In this document: positions 55,101-64,000 of the stretch, one piece after another
Layout of the letters: each line of letters begins with the position of its first letter
Numbering within the stretch: position 1 is the stretch's first letter
Source of the DNA: Allium sativum
Lineage: Eukaryota > Streptophyta > Magnoliopsida > Asparagales > Amaryllidaceae
Direction: 5' to 3'
Length of the DNA: 64,000 nucleotides
Assembly: GCA_030737875.1 (NCBI GenBank)
Contig: CM060912.1
Coordinates: 455,704,310 to 455,768,309, forward strand
Made by a program: the position numbers and the translations under genes
The notes under the pieces: model-generated
The model's database searches: none
What the model was told of the DNA's origin: nothing
Seen by the model: only the letters and a program-made list of their open reading frames with translations

Positions 55101-56029
55101 GCATGCATAAAATCACATGCATAACTTGCATATCATGTTACATATAACTTGCATATACTCTCACATATAGTTTGCATAACATGTTACATATGCATAAATG
55201 TTCACATAATGTTTTGCATCATAAAACATGGCATTAGACTTGCATATAACATAAAACTTGCAAATCACATATCATACAAACTTGCATAAACATATTTATC
55301 CACAAACATAGCCATGTCTTATCACATCCTACCATAATCAATTTAACAATTGATTATTAAAGCCATAGAAACTCACCAAACTAAGATTAGCAAACTTATA
55401 AAGTAAAACTAGTTGCCAAATAAGAAGAAGAAGATGATTAGCTTGCAACTCTCTTCATTGATTTGTGGAGGCCATGATCAAGTTTCATTTTGCCATAGTT
55501 TAGTTACAAGATCTAATTATGAATGAATTAGGGTAGGGTTAGGGTCTTATTTATAGGATTAGGTAGTGTTTTAGGCCCTTAGATTAACCCTAGATTAGTT
55601 TAGGTCCTTCAGATTTAGGAAATCTCTAGAACCCAGCCCTCCAAGCCAGCCTAAAACCCAACCTGGTGCACCCAGGCTCTCTGGACGCTGCGCCCCTGTC
55701 GACAGGCAAGTCGACACCCCTGTCGACAGGCCTGTCGACAGCCCTGTCGACATGGTTAGGGCGGGAAGCTTCCCGCCTACCCCCGCTGGTTCTAATTTGA
55801 AATCCTAATTTAAATTTCTAAATCTGTTTTAAGCTTTAATTTTTCTGCAAACTTCATTGGGCCATAACCGGGCCATACGGACTCCGATTCTCGAAAACTC
55901 GGACTCTATTTCGCGTATTTTTCCGAGATGAACGCAATGACGCAGCCCGTTACCCCCAATTCCCACATCTGAGATTATTTATCCTGAAATTAGTGAATTT
56001 TAGTATTAACTAAAATTCGGGGTGTTACA
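52175..56029 (-). repeat. 5' LTR of the 44.3-56.0 kb gypsy element
   Basis: Near-identical to 44251-48110. Differences include single-base changes, one fewer GTCGAC unit and a full 101-bp repeat where the other LTR has a 5-bp deletion. It is followed by the TSD caagc. Confidence 0.95.
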
Positions 56030-56492
56030 CAAGCCATTTCATGGCCATGAGTAGTTGCTCCTATTGATACGCATATATCATGTTATGATAATTAATTGTG
56101 GCTTGCCTTTAGAAATACATTAGTAATACTCTTTGTCAGTTGGACCTGAGACTACATTTCTTATAGTATACTTGTATGTTGTCTATAAGTGTATTCTTAT
56201 ATACTGTTGTGTATTATTGTCCTCAACACCACACTAAACAAAATGGGGTTTTCGATTTAAAATTCTTCGCGTGTTCTATCAAAGCTTATATGGAGTCGCT
56301 GATTTGCCCCTCGATTCCTTTAGTCTCTTCCACTAAAGTTAGCATCACGCTAAGCCAAAAATCTAGCATTTGTGCCTCTCTCATCCTTCTTGTCCTTGTC
56401 CAAACTGAAATTCAAAGGTATAATTTAGTGCTTTTTCCCTAAAATTTTCTTATGATTCTAATTAGCGAAACTGGGGTCTCTATGGTTGGATT
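56030..56492. other. Noncoding flank between gypsy and TRIM insertions
   Basis: No domain recognised; an 88-codon plus-strand frame (56176-56442) has no known motif. It ends with ggatt (56488-56492), the TSD of the TRIM array. Confidence 0.45.
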
Positions 56493-57609
56493 TGTTATGT
56501 AACGACGGTCGAAACAAAGCCCCCTTAACAAAAGGAAACCCTGTTGTTACGTGCCTACCAACTCATATTTCTACACAACTCCTTCAATATATTCCATGAT
56601 CTAGGACTATTGTATTCAAACCATCATTCCTTCTTAATAACATGCGAGGCAATCCTAACAGTCTCCCCCTTGACTCACGTCCTACAAGTATCTTTTGAGA
56701 GCAATGCCTTGCCTGCATGACCCAGTCCGAACCTTCGGCTCCGTTACCACTGTTATGTAATGACGGTCAGAAAAAAGCCCCCCTTCCTTGCACGCATATG
56801 AGCTGACACACAACTCCCATATAACAAAAGGAATCCCTGATGTTACGTGCCTAACAGCTCATATTTTTACATAATTCCTTCAATTTATTCCATGATGTTG
56901 GACTATTAATTACAACCCATCATTCCTCCTTAAGAACATGCGAGGCAATCCTAACAGTCTCCCCCTTGACTCGCGTCCTACGAGTATCTTTTGAGAGCAC
57001 TGCCTTGCCTGCATGGCCCAGTTCGAACCTTTGGCTCTGATACCACTGTTATGTAACGACGGTTGGAACAAAGTCCCCCTTCCTTGCACGCATATGAGCT
57101 GACACACAATTCTCATATAACCAAAGATATCCCTATTGTTACGTGCCTACCAGCTCATATTTGTACATAATTCCTTCAATTTATTCCATGATGTTGGACT
57201 ATTAATTACAACCCGTCATCCCTCCTTAAGAACATGCGAGGCAATCCTAACAGTTGATGTTGGACTATTAATTCGAACCCATCATTCCTCCTTAACAACA
57301 TGCGAGACAATCCTAACAGTCTCCCCCTTTACTCGCATCCTACGAGTATCTTTTGAGAGCAATGCCTTGCTTGCATGACCCAGTCCGAACCTTCGGCTCC
57401 GATACCACTGTTATGTAATGACGGTTGGAGCAAAAACCCCTTCCTTGCACGTGAGCTGGCTCACAACTCCCATATAACAAAAGGAATCCCTGATGTTACA
57501 TGCCTACCAGCTCATATTTGTACATAATTCCTTTAATTTATTCGATGATGTTGGACTATTAATTACAAACTGTCATTCCTCCTTAAGAACATGCGAGACA
57601 ATCCTAACA
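56493..57609 (-). mobile_element. Tandem TRIM array: four LTRs and three 90-bp interiors, one TSD
   Basis: LTRs at 56493-56660, 56751-56956, 57047-57252 (with an extra tail copy to 57318) and 57409-57609 alternate with interiors of exactly 90 bp (56661-56750, 56957-57046, 57319-57408). On minus each LTR starts TGTTAGGATTG and ends TTACATAACA. Each interior starts with a tRNA-Met primer site and ends with a polypurine tract abutting the next LTR. ggatt flanks only the outer ends (56488-56492, 57610-57614). There is no coding capacity: a terminal-repeat retrotransposon in miniature. Confidence 0.92.
56957..57046 (-). other. TRIM interior unit 2: polypurine tract to primer site
   Basis: The best-preserved interior. 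The primer site on minus is TGGTATCAGAGCCAA (57031-57045), one base inside the LTR end. The polypurine tract is GTCAAGGGGGAGAC on minus (56957-56970), directly touching the next LTR start. Only about 60 bp lie between them. In unit 1 the primer site is mutated (GTTACCAC on +); unit 3 keeps it with one change. Confidence 0.9.
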
Positions 57610-58205
57610 GGATTAAGAAAATTTGTTTGAATAGTAGCAAACAACAATAAAGTTTGAAAATTGTAATGGTTAGTGTTAATGTTTAATTTAGTTAATGAAA
57701 TGGTATTTGGGAATAGTAGCAAATTTTGGAGTGGTTTGTATTTTTATTATCCAAATAGCATTTTGTATGAGAAACTAGCGTTTGACATTTTCTTAAACCT
57801 TTTATCGTTGTCCAACTGATTTGTGGTTCTTTTTTATTTGATCTGTTGTTCATGCATGCAGTCGGAACCTGCTTGGAGAAGCGGCATTCGATTGGATTTG
57901 GCGGTTGCAGCGGAGATGTGACGTTGAGGCGCTGTCGAAACAGATAATGATGGAGCATTTGTAGGATAGGGCAATCACGAGATATTGGAGGTTAATGGAT
58001 GGAGCTGGCACAAACTTCGACAGGTGGTCGTGGTTGTGTAGTAGCTTGTTTTCAACTCGAGCTTCATTTCATTGAGGCTTTATAATTCACAACTATAACA
58101 TAGTTTGTCATTTTCTTTTGTTGGTCATTTGCTGATGGGTTATTGTTTACATTACTTCAAATGTTTGAAAATTGGGTTGCATACCTCTTATTCGTATGTT
58201 TTTGT
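57610..58205. other. Noncoding sequence with a doubtful exon-like stretch
   Basis: Near 57858-57962 an AG acceptor (atgcatgcag) precedes a GC-richer open stretch of about 33 codons (NLLGEAAFDWIWRLQRRCDV). I do not recognise it, and no partner exon is visible. Confidence 0.3.
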
Positions 58206-58213
58206 GATAAAGC

Positions 58214-58967
58214 TAGGGTTGCGTGCGGTTCGATTTGGTGCGGTTTGGAGTCCAAACCGCTTCCGCACCGCATCAACTGGTTCATCAAAAAAATCAAACT
58301 ATTATACTAACCGTTCAAACAGTTCGGTTTTGATGTAATATGGTCTGATTTTGGTTTGGTTCGGTTTAGACCCGTATTAAATATGAAATAAGAGAATTAT
58401 TTTCATCAACAATCAATTTACGATTGTGTGATGTTTGTCACTTAAACATTAAAAAACACAATGTTATCCTGAATTGAAAGATTAGTTTCTAACTCTATGA
58501 ATACTTCAATTTTACAATTAATGAAAAGTGAAATTGTTTTAATACATTAACCAAACATCAAAGTTAATCAATGCATAAATATTAAGTAAGATAACTTAAA
58601 TAAGATTATAATTAGCATTACCCAAAAAAGTATGGAAACTAATATGCTGAAACTAAAATGTTTTTCTTTTGTGATAACGATTATTATTAATATAACATCG
58701 CTGAAAATAGAATATATATTGCTAAAATAAAAAACTAAATAGAAATTAGTTATATTTTTATCAAAACATTACCAGCGTTGGTATGCGATTCAGTCCGATT
58801 TAAAACGGTTGGGTCAATAGTTCAAACCGCAACCGAACCGTATCGTTGCAAGTCGGTTCGGTTTAGGGTATTTGCTTTACAGAGAGGATTCAGTCCAGTT
58901 TTTCATACCTTTTTGCGGTTCGGTCTGGCAGATTTCCGCATTGCGGTGTGGTTTATGCCCACCCCCA
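58214..58967. mobile_element. Nonautonomous hAT element, 754 bp, 8-bp TSD
   Basis: The ends TAGGGTTGCG and CCCACCCCCA form an imperfect terminal inverted repeat of the hAT TAGGG type. The 8-bp sequence gataaagc directly flanks both (58206-58213, 58968-58975). The subterminal 100-150 bp on each side are rich in GGTTCGGTTT and AACCGAACC motifs (58220-58370, 58780-58950). The middle is AT-rich and noncoding, with no transposase. Confidence 0.85.
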
Positions 58968-58975
58968 GATAAAGC

Positions 58976-59330
58976 TATGTTTTGCCATTGAGTTGGTGAG
59001 TTATTTTAACTCATATCTCTATTTATATCATACCTTCTTTTGCATGCTAGAATTTGATTCCGTTCGATAATTATTTGAAAATTATTTCGTATATTGATTG
59101 ACTAATAGGGTGCGAGACCCCCCAAAATCAAGAATTATATGTTTACATGTTTTTAGTTTTTATGTTACTTTCAAAATAATAATAATAGCTATTATTGTTT
59201 GCTGGCAATCAAAATGTAACCGGGGAATGATATTGTTGGGCCGACATTGAATGTAAATAGCAAATTTGAACTCTAAATCTTATGTCGTTTTTATTTAGTG
59301 GATATTTGTTACAAGGGCACAGTTTAGAAA
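58976..59330. other. AT-rich spacer, no gene
   Basis: Nothing recognisable. Confidence 0.4.
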
Positions 59331-59337
59331 AAAATTT

Positions 59338-59924
59338 GATCAAAGGACAAGCGACTTTTGCTATATAAATTAAGGATTATTTTCATGTTTTAATTGAAAA
59401 AAGTCCAAATATTTTAAACTAAGGACATGTGTTGGTATTTCACAAACAATAAAAGTTAATATAAAAATATTTTTCTGTGATTATAAGATTAAAAAATAAT
59501 AAAAATTAATTATGAAATGTTTTTTTGTTGTAAATATGGAAGAACAAGCAATATCAGAAAATTCTGGATGGAAAGCTAAATGCATGTAGCTTCGTTATTT
59601 ACGGTATAGCTTTTTATGGTGTGAATGTGATTAGCTTTAAAATAACTTAATTCTGTATTTGGATGATACAATATAAAGCTATATTTTTAAGTTATAAAGC
59701 TATATTCATTTAGCTTTCCGAACTAATTATTTTTATATGTTTATAATAAAATGAATTGACTAAAATAATTTCAAAATCATATTTTTTTTCTTTCATTTTT
59801 TAGGGTTGTTTTTTGTTATATAAATTAATTCGTTAATAATGAGAGTTAAAGGGAATTTTATGTTGCATAATAAAATTTAGCCTTTGTCCTTAATTTAATT
59901 ATGAAACTTAGTTGTCCTTTGATC
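59338..59924. mobile_element. Possible MITE with GATCAAAGGACAA inverted ends
   Basis: GATCAAAGGACAA (59338-59350) recurs inverted at 59912-59924. Sequence further inside (AAATTAAGGA and TCCTTAATTT) also pairs loosely. A T22 tract follows on the right. Noncoding; outer ends and TSD unresolved. Confidence 0.4.
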
Positions 59925-60152
59925 TTTTTTTTTTTTTTTTTTTTTTGAAACTTGTCCTTCAAACTAAGGGTCCGTTTGATTTTGAACGGGAAGGGACATT
60001 TGGAAGGGGCATTTGAAGGGGAATTGTTGGGAATGGGGAATGTGTTCTTTTTACGAAAGGGGCATTTTGGAAGGGACAGAGTTATTATTTTATTGTTTTT
60101 GTATATATTATTTTTAATTGTTTGTGTTTATTGTTGAACAGAATAATAGAAC

Positions 60153-60250
60153 GCAGAATACAAATTGCAGAATACAGATTGTAGAAATAAAAATACATAA
60201 TTGCAGAATACAAATTGCAGAATACAAATTACGGAATACAAATTACATAA
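60153..60250. repeat. 14-bp tandem repeat (GCAGAATACAAATT)
   Basis: Five to six degenerate units of gcagaatacaaatt, just downstream of the Myb/SANT ORF stop. Confidence 0.85.
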
Positions 60251-60271
60251 TTATTAAATATAGAAAACAAG

Positions 60272-61402
60272 CTACTGTGGTGGATACTGAGGCAACTGAG
60301 GTGGATACGGAGGGGGAGTCATCTTAAACTGTCTGTATCGTAATGCTTGCTTGCGGACCTCGATTTCAAAACGCAACCAGCCTCTTGCTTCGTCATCAGG
60401 AAGAATCATGAACGTATCTTGATTATCCTTACTTGTGAGAATTGATATTGTGTGGGGCATGCCAATACCATCAAATGTTCTTGAACGGGCTATTGCTTGC
60501 TTAACCTTCGGAATTTCAGTACAAAGTGGGTTTGCGTTAGAGGACGGCGAATTACTAGCATTTGTATCAGGATGTGAATTCGGACTGTCGGAGTTAGAAC
60601 GAGATTTCTTGGTCATTTGCCTGGAGTGTATCATATCAACAATTTCTTCTAACTTCGAAGAAGTTTCAGTTCTACCTCTTCCGCCAGACCGAGTTTTAGA
60701 TGAAGAACCTGCACCCCGTTGTTGGTTATGAGGCTCAGGAATCGCTTGTTGAGTCTGAATGTCTTCTAGTGGCACTTGAGTTTCGTCGAAGAAGAACGTG
60801 GGATGTACAGACTCGGATGGAGGAGAATGCGGCTCTGGTTGCACGTTTTGACTAGTAGAGCCTGCAGTGTAAGCGCCAGATCCTGTTGCAACGCTATTGC
60901 CTAATATTTGCTCCAGTTCGGTCAAATTTTCTATTGGGGATGTCTTGTACTTTAGCACCATAGGTCCGTACTCCTAAATAGACGTTTAAGTTGTAAACTA
61001 GTAGATGAAATACAATACTGAACTTGTAAATTTACAAAAAAGGAGTTAACAATGTTTTACCGCCACTCGATCAACCCATCAACTTTCGCTTCCACTCACT
61101 GTTCCGTATTTAGGATACCATCTGACGCTCGTTTTGTCATTCAAATTGCGCCATACAGTCCATTTCTTTTTATAAGCGTCGTACTTAGCCGTCACTTGTT
61201 CATTAGAGACTGGGATTTCGGTCCGTGATGTAGCTAAAGACTCGTTCAGAGTAGCTATAATCCTCTTGTGTATCCCTTTTTTGTTCTTTCCAGCAACTTG
61301 GTAAACTTCAACAGCAATACGGAGAAAATCTGAAGTTGCAAACGAAGACCATACTTTTGGAGGACGACGAAATGTTGCTTTCGGACGATTTACTCCAGCC
61401 AT
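60272..61402 (-). pseudogene. Myb/SANT-like DNA-binding protein (PIF/Harbinger ORF1-like), two exons
   Basis: Exon 1 (61402-61061) starts MAGVNRPKATFRRPPKVWSS and carries a Myb_DNA-bind_3-type trihelix: WSSFATSDFLRIAVEVYQV, KKKWTVWRNL, WYPKYGTVSGSES. A TGA at 61079-61081 interrupts it where Trp is usual, then WVDRVA and a GT donor. The 87-bp intron (61060-60974) has GT-AG ends and joins in phase to exon 2 (60973-60272): EYGPMVLKYKTSPIENLTEL, then a Ser/Gln-rich linker and a C-terminal helix (IEVRKQALRYRQFK). In Harbinger elements ORF1 binds the ends and imports the transposase. The single stop makes this copy a recent pseudogene. Confidence 0.7.
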
Positions 61403-61720
61403 TGTCGTTGAAAACTTGATGAGTTTGCTGTGTGAATTGTTGACGAAAATGGTGTGGATTGGTGAAGGGAAGATGTTGGATTTATAACTGGGCAAAATAT
61501 AGCCGTTTGTAAATTTTTCTATTGGCGTCCGACGCCGCGTCTGACTCTAAAGCTCCAATTCGAACCGTTCGTCTTGAAGGGGCAAAAGTGTGGGTACCAC
61601 TGTGGACACGTCCGACGCGTCAGACACAAACGCGAACTTCAACTGTCCAGTTCACAAATCAAATGCTACCTAAATACCCCTTTTATTTATATACTTTTTC
61701 CACTACGAGGATTTTCTTTT

Positions 61721-61916
61721 AAAGGACAAACTTAGCAATTTTTTTGGTGAAAAGTATGCAAAGTTTGTAATTTAGGGAGAAAGACACATTTTAGTGCAAA
61801 AGTAAAATTCAGGGAGGCCACTGTCATTTTTCCTTTTACACTAAAATGTGTCTTGCTTCCTAAATTACAAACTTTGCATACTTTTCACCAAAAAATTTGC
61901 TAAATTTGTCCTTTAG
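61721..61916. mobile_element. Foldback MITE, about 75-bp arms
   Basis: The left arm (61721-61798, AAAGGACAAACTTAGCAA ... AGACACATTTTAGTG) is repeated inverted at 61842-61916 (CACTAAAATGTGTCT ... GCTAAATTTGTCCTTT) with only a few mismatches. The loop is about 43 bp. It lies between the Harbinger element and the pBrp exon, ending about 130 bp upstream of the pBrp ATG. Superfamily and TSD are not clear. Confidence 0.85.
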
Positions 61917-62046
61917 CCTATTTTCCACTTACAATAATTTATCATTTATCACACAGAATTTTTTTATTTTTAGCAGTAATTAAATCATAAATGCTACTTT
62001 TCTAAGTGCAACGCACGAGTTCTAATATTAAAAGGCGATCTAAAAA

Positions 62047-62658
62047 ATGGGAAGAAGAAAGAAAGCATCCGAAGACCTCTATCCAACAGTTAGCATGTTT
62101 CCACCACCTCTTCCACCCACCTCTCCCCAATCCAACCACCACCACCACCACCATCATCAAACCCTCCTCCCCTCCGACCCTCACATTCCTCTTTTCCAGC
62201 TCCGCTCCCAAATCAATCCTCTCCCTCTCATTACTCCCGATTTCCTCAACACCAGCACCGATCTCATCAGCGATGAAAAGGAAGACGATCCATTTCTTCC
62301 CACTGGCTTCATCACAACATTCTCCACTTTCTCACTCGAACACTCCCCTCTCTTCGTGCGCTCCGCCCCCTCCGTTTGCCCTCTTCTTTCCGACCTCGAG
62401 CGCGCCGTTCTTGATCCTTCCAGTTCTGGTTCCAACTCTCTGGACTCTATGGTTTCGGTTGATAATTTGAGGGCCTACTTGCATATCATTGAGGTAGCTT
62501 CTATTTTGGGGCTGGAGAAGGATGTTTCCGAACATGCCTTTCAGTTGTTTAAGGATTGTAGTTTGGTTACATGTTTGAGGAATCGGAGTATAGAAGGCTT
62601 AGCTACTGCAGCCTTGGTTCAGGCTATTCGTGTTGCGCAGGAGCCTAGGACTTTGCAG
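62047..62658 (+). CDS. PBRP: Plant-specific TFIIB-related protein (pBrp), first visible exon, partial
   Basis: ATG 62047 opens 204 codons ending at a GT donor (TTGCAG|GTACTT, 62658/62659, phase 0). From about residue 45 it follows pBrp: PHIPLFQLRSQ, EDDPFLPTGFITTFSTFSLE, then the start of the first cyclin-like repeat (VDNLRAYLHIIEVASILGLE, HAFQLFKDCSLVTCLRNRSI, ALVQAIRVAQEPRTLQ). pBrp is a TFIIB paralogue known from Arabidopsis at the plastid envelope and in rDNA transcription. The N-terminal zinc ribbon expected before residue 45 is absent; instead there is KKASEDLYPT and a run of seven His. Later exons are not in the window. Confidence 0.78.
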
Positions 62659-64000
62659 GTACTTTTGAGCTATAAAAGGTGTATTTATTGGGGATTGTGG
62701 TTGACACTCCACGGATTTTTAAGGTTATCAATTTAAAAAAAAAAAAAAATTGTTAAGGGGAATTCCAATGCAGAGAGCACCTGCGACAAATAAAGTTTAT
62801 TTTCCCAAATTAGCTTTCTTTTCAATAATCCTTTTTTTTTTGGTTAATCAAAAAAAAATATATGGTATATTTGTCAATAACAATGCCCTGTTTATTTGTT
62901 TGTTTATTTATTTTTATTTTTTTAACCTCGAAGCTGTGATTGTATTTTTTTGTGATGTTAGAAAGAAAACATTTGTATGCTTTTAGCAACACTCTCTATT
63001 TTATTGGATTGTCTATATACTTAAATGTTTGTCGTCGTGCTGCTTGTACTTTGTTCTACCTCTTTTAGAAGTTAGATCAACTTTGAGATCCAAGAGTAAA
63101 CGAGAAGTGCCACAGATTTGTGAATAATGGTAAATCCAACTGTCTAGGTATCTTTTCCGGTCTTCAACCACTAGACTAGATTTTGTTTGAGTATTAAGTC
63201 CCCTTGAGGTGCCTACACATTGTTGTGTTTTACTTCAAGGCAATGGGAAACCTTTGCAAATAGTGATTTGCTACACAAATCAGCAAAACATCGCAAATCA
63301 GAAAAACGTTCGAAATTGAACCCAATGACAACCAAAATATACTAACAGGATGTTTCATCGCATTCCATCCAGAGGCACTGCCCCCTGAACCTCTGGTCTG
63401 ACCGATTAACTGCCGTCCGTAGGGTGTTTCCCTGGACCTGGCCTAGGGGATTACCTCTCGACTCCACCTCCGTAGTGACAAACTTCTAGAAATTTGTGCA
63501 AAAAAAACCTCCAACAGGCATTATTGGATTACTCAATACGAAAGTTGATATTGTGGCTTATTGATGCTAAACAACATCTTATTGGTGTTGAATATTTTTC
63601 TTACCCAATTGAAGATCTTATTGCTTGTGAGAGCATTTCCAGTACGGGTTGAGTTGCTTGCCAACTCACGACTCATCCCAATGGCAAGTTCATTGCTCAA
63701 CTAAGAGCAACCAAAGCAACTTTGGAGGTTGCTAGAAGCTGTTGTTGCAACCTCCAAAGCCACAGTTCATTACACGCGCGCGCGCACACACATGTATGCA
63801 TGTTTTCCTGCCACACATTTCATATATTGTGTGGCTGAACACCCTAATATATTTATAATATTATCTTTGTTTTTGATTGATTTGTCCAGTTTACTGGTTT
63901 TTGTTGTTGTTAAGGTGAGCTATTGGTGGTTAATGAGAATATAATGTAAACTATATTTAAATATTGGAGTGGGTTGTTTATTGTTTTGAAAGGAGGTTCC
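62659..64000 (+). other. Presumed pBrp intron 1 or 3' flank, with microsatellite and hairpin
   Basis: No further pBrp exon is visible. It contains a (CG)n(CA)n microsatellite (63773-63795), a TGGAGGTTGC/GCAACCTCCA hairpin (63722-63756), a tRNA A-box-like sequence on minus (63168-63178), and a GC-richer stretch (63360-63480) that may be a degraded SINE or LINE tail. Confidence 0.45.

Larger units (their letters stand above)
44251..56029 (-). mobile_element. Young Ty3/gypsy (Tekay-like) element with giant LTRs and a defective interior
   Basis: LTRs of 3860 bp (44251-48110) and 3855 bp (52175-56029) differ at fewer than 20 single bases plus a few small repeat-number changes, about 0.5%. The TSD is caagc (44246-44250 and 56030-56034). 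The 4.06 kb interior has a primer site, a polypurine tract, and remnants of protease, RT, RNase H, integrase and chromodomain on minus. There is no gag, and the catalytic residues are lost. LTRs make up about two thirds of the element. Confidence 0.95.
59968..61670 (-). mobile_element. PIF/Harbinger-like element carrying only a Myb/SANT ORF; TSD taa
   Basis: The left end GGGTCCGTTTGATTTTGAAC and the inverted right end GGTAGCATTTGATTTGTGAAC pair imperfectly, and both are flanked by taa (59965-59967, 61671-61673), the usual 3-bp TWA target of this superfamily. The only coding region is the two-exon Myb/SANT-like gene on minus. The DDE transposase gene is absent, so the element is nonautonomous. 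Confidence 0.65.

Noticed and set aside
57840..57965. Exon-like stretch after an AG acceptor
   Set aside because: Only about 33 codons, no recognised homology and no partner exon; recorded as noncoding.
62006..62535. Overlapping frames on both strands over the pBrp exon
   Set aside because: Only the 62047 frame matches a known protein and ends in a proper splice donor; the others are shadows.
1..64000. Endogenous pararetrovirus (caulimovirid) sequence
   Set aside because: All reverse transcriptase blocks seen are of copia or gypsy type within LTR elements; no movement protein or coat protein motifs were seen.
1..64000. Complete tRNA, rRNA or snRNA genes
   Set aside because: No full cloverleaf or rRNA motif was noticed; tRNA-like matches are primer sites of retroelements or a doubtful SINE A box.

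Overview
This 64 kb window is plant nuclear DNA, most likely from a eudicot. The evidence is AT-rich noncoding sequence, GT-AG introns of about 85 bp, Ty1/copia, Ty3/gypsy chromovirus, CACTA, hAT, PIF/Harbinger, TRIM and LINE sequences, and at the right edge the first exon of a plant-specific TFIIB-related protein (pBrp). Almost everything left of 62 kb is a nested graveyard of transposable elements, and no intact ordinary host gene is visible there.

Layout: (1) 1071-6641 is a decayed Ty1/copia element (+) with a perfect 5-bp target-site duplication (gcata) and a LINE fragment in its gag. (2) 8842-32.4 kb is the coding core of a large CACTA (En/Spm) transposon on +. Gene 1 has Transpos_assoc, Transposase_21 remnant, DUF4218 and DUF4216 parts. 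Gene 2 has Transposase_24 and three Transposase_23 copies. It is interrupted by a 2.6 kb solo gypsy LTR (9409-12022, TSD actgg), a truncated Tekay-like gypsy element (12092 to about 18.19 kb, no 3' LTR) and a gag plus chromodomain gypsy derivative (25535-30415, TSD cctgc). Removing the two TSD-flanked insertions restores the CACTA reading frame exactly. (3) 33699-38931 is a Ty1/copia element (-) with a gag-integrase deletion fusion and clusters of short palindromes in its LTRs. (4) 41.66-42.13 kb is a canonical CACTA 3' terminus with GTAGCGTTT subterminal repeats, possibly the far end of the same CACTA. (5) 44251-56029 is a very young gypsy element (-) with 3.86 kb LTRs, nearly identical to each other, around a short, dead, gag-less interior (TSD caagc). 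(6) 56493-57609 is a tandem array of a miniature LTR retrotransposon: four LTRs and three 90-bp interiors, with one TSD (ggatt) around the whole array. (7) 58214-58967 is a nonautonomous hAT element (8-bp TSD). (8) 59968-61670 is a PIF/Harbinger-like element (TSD taa) carrying only a Myb/SANT ORF. (9) 61721-61916 is a foldback MITE about 130 bp upstream of the pBrp exon (62047-62658), whose intron runs off the window.

The most interesting material is structural rather than genic: the TRIM concatemer; two tandem LTR hairpins whose stems change in a compensatory way; palindrome arrays upstream of the TATA boxes in the LTRs of two unrelated retroelements; and elements that seem to have moved recently despite unusable proteins, implying mobilisation in trans. 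Identifications rest on motif recognition by eye; no database search was run.
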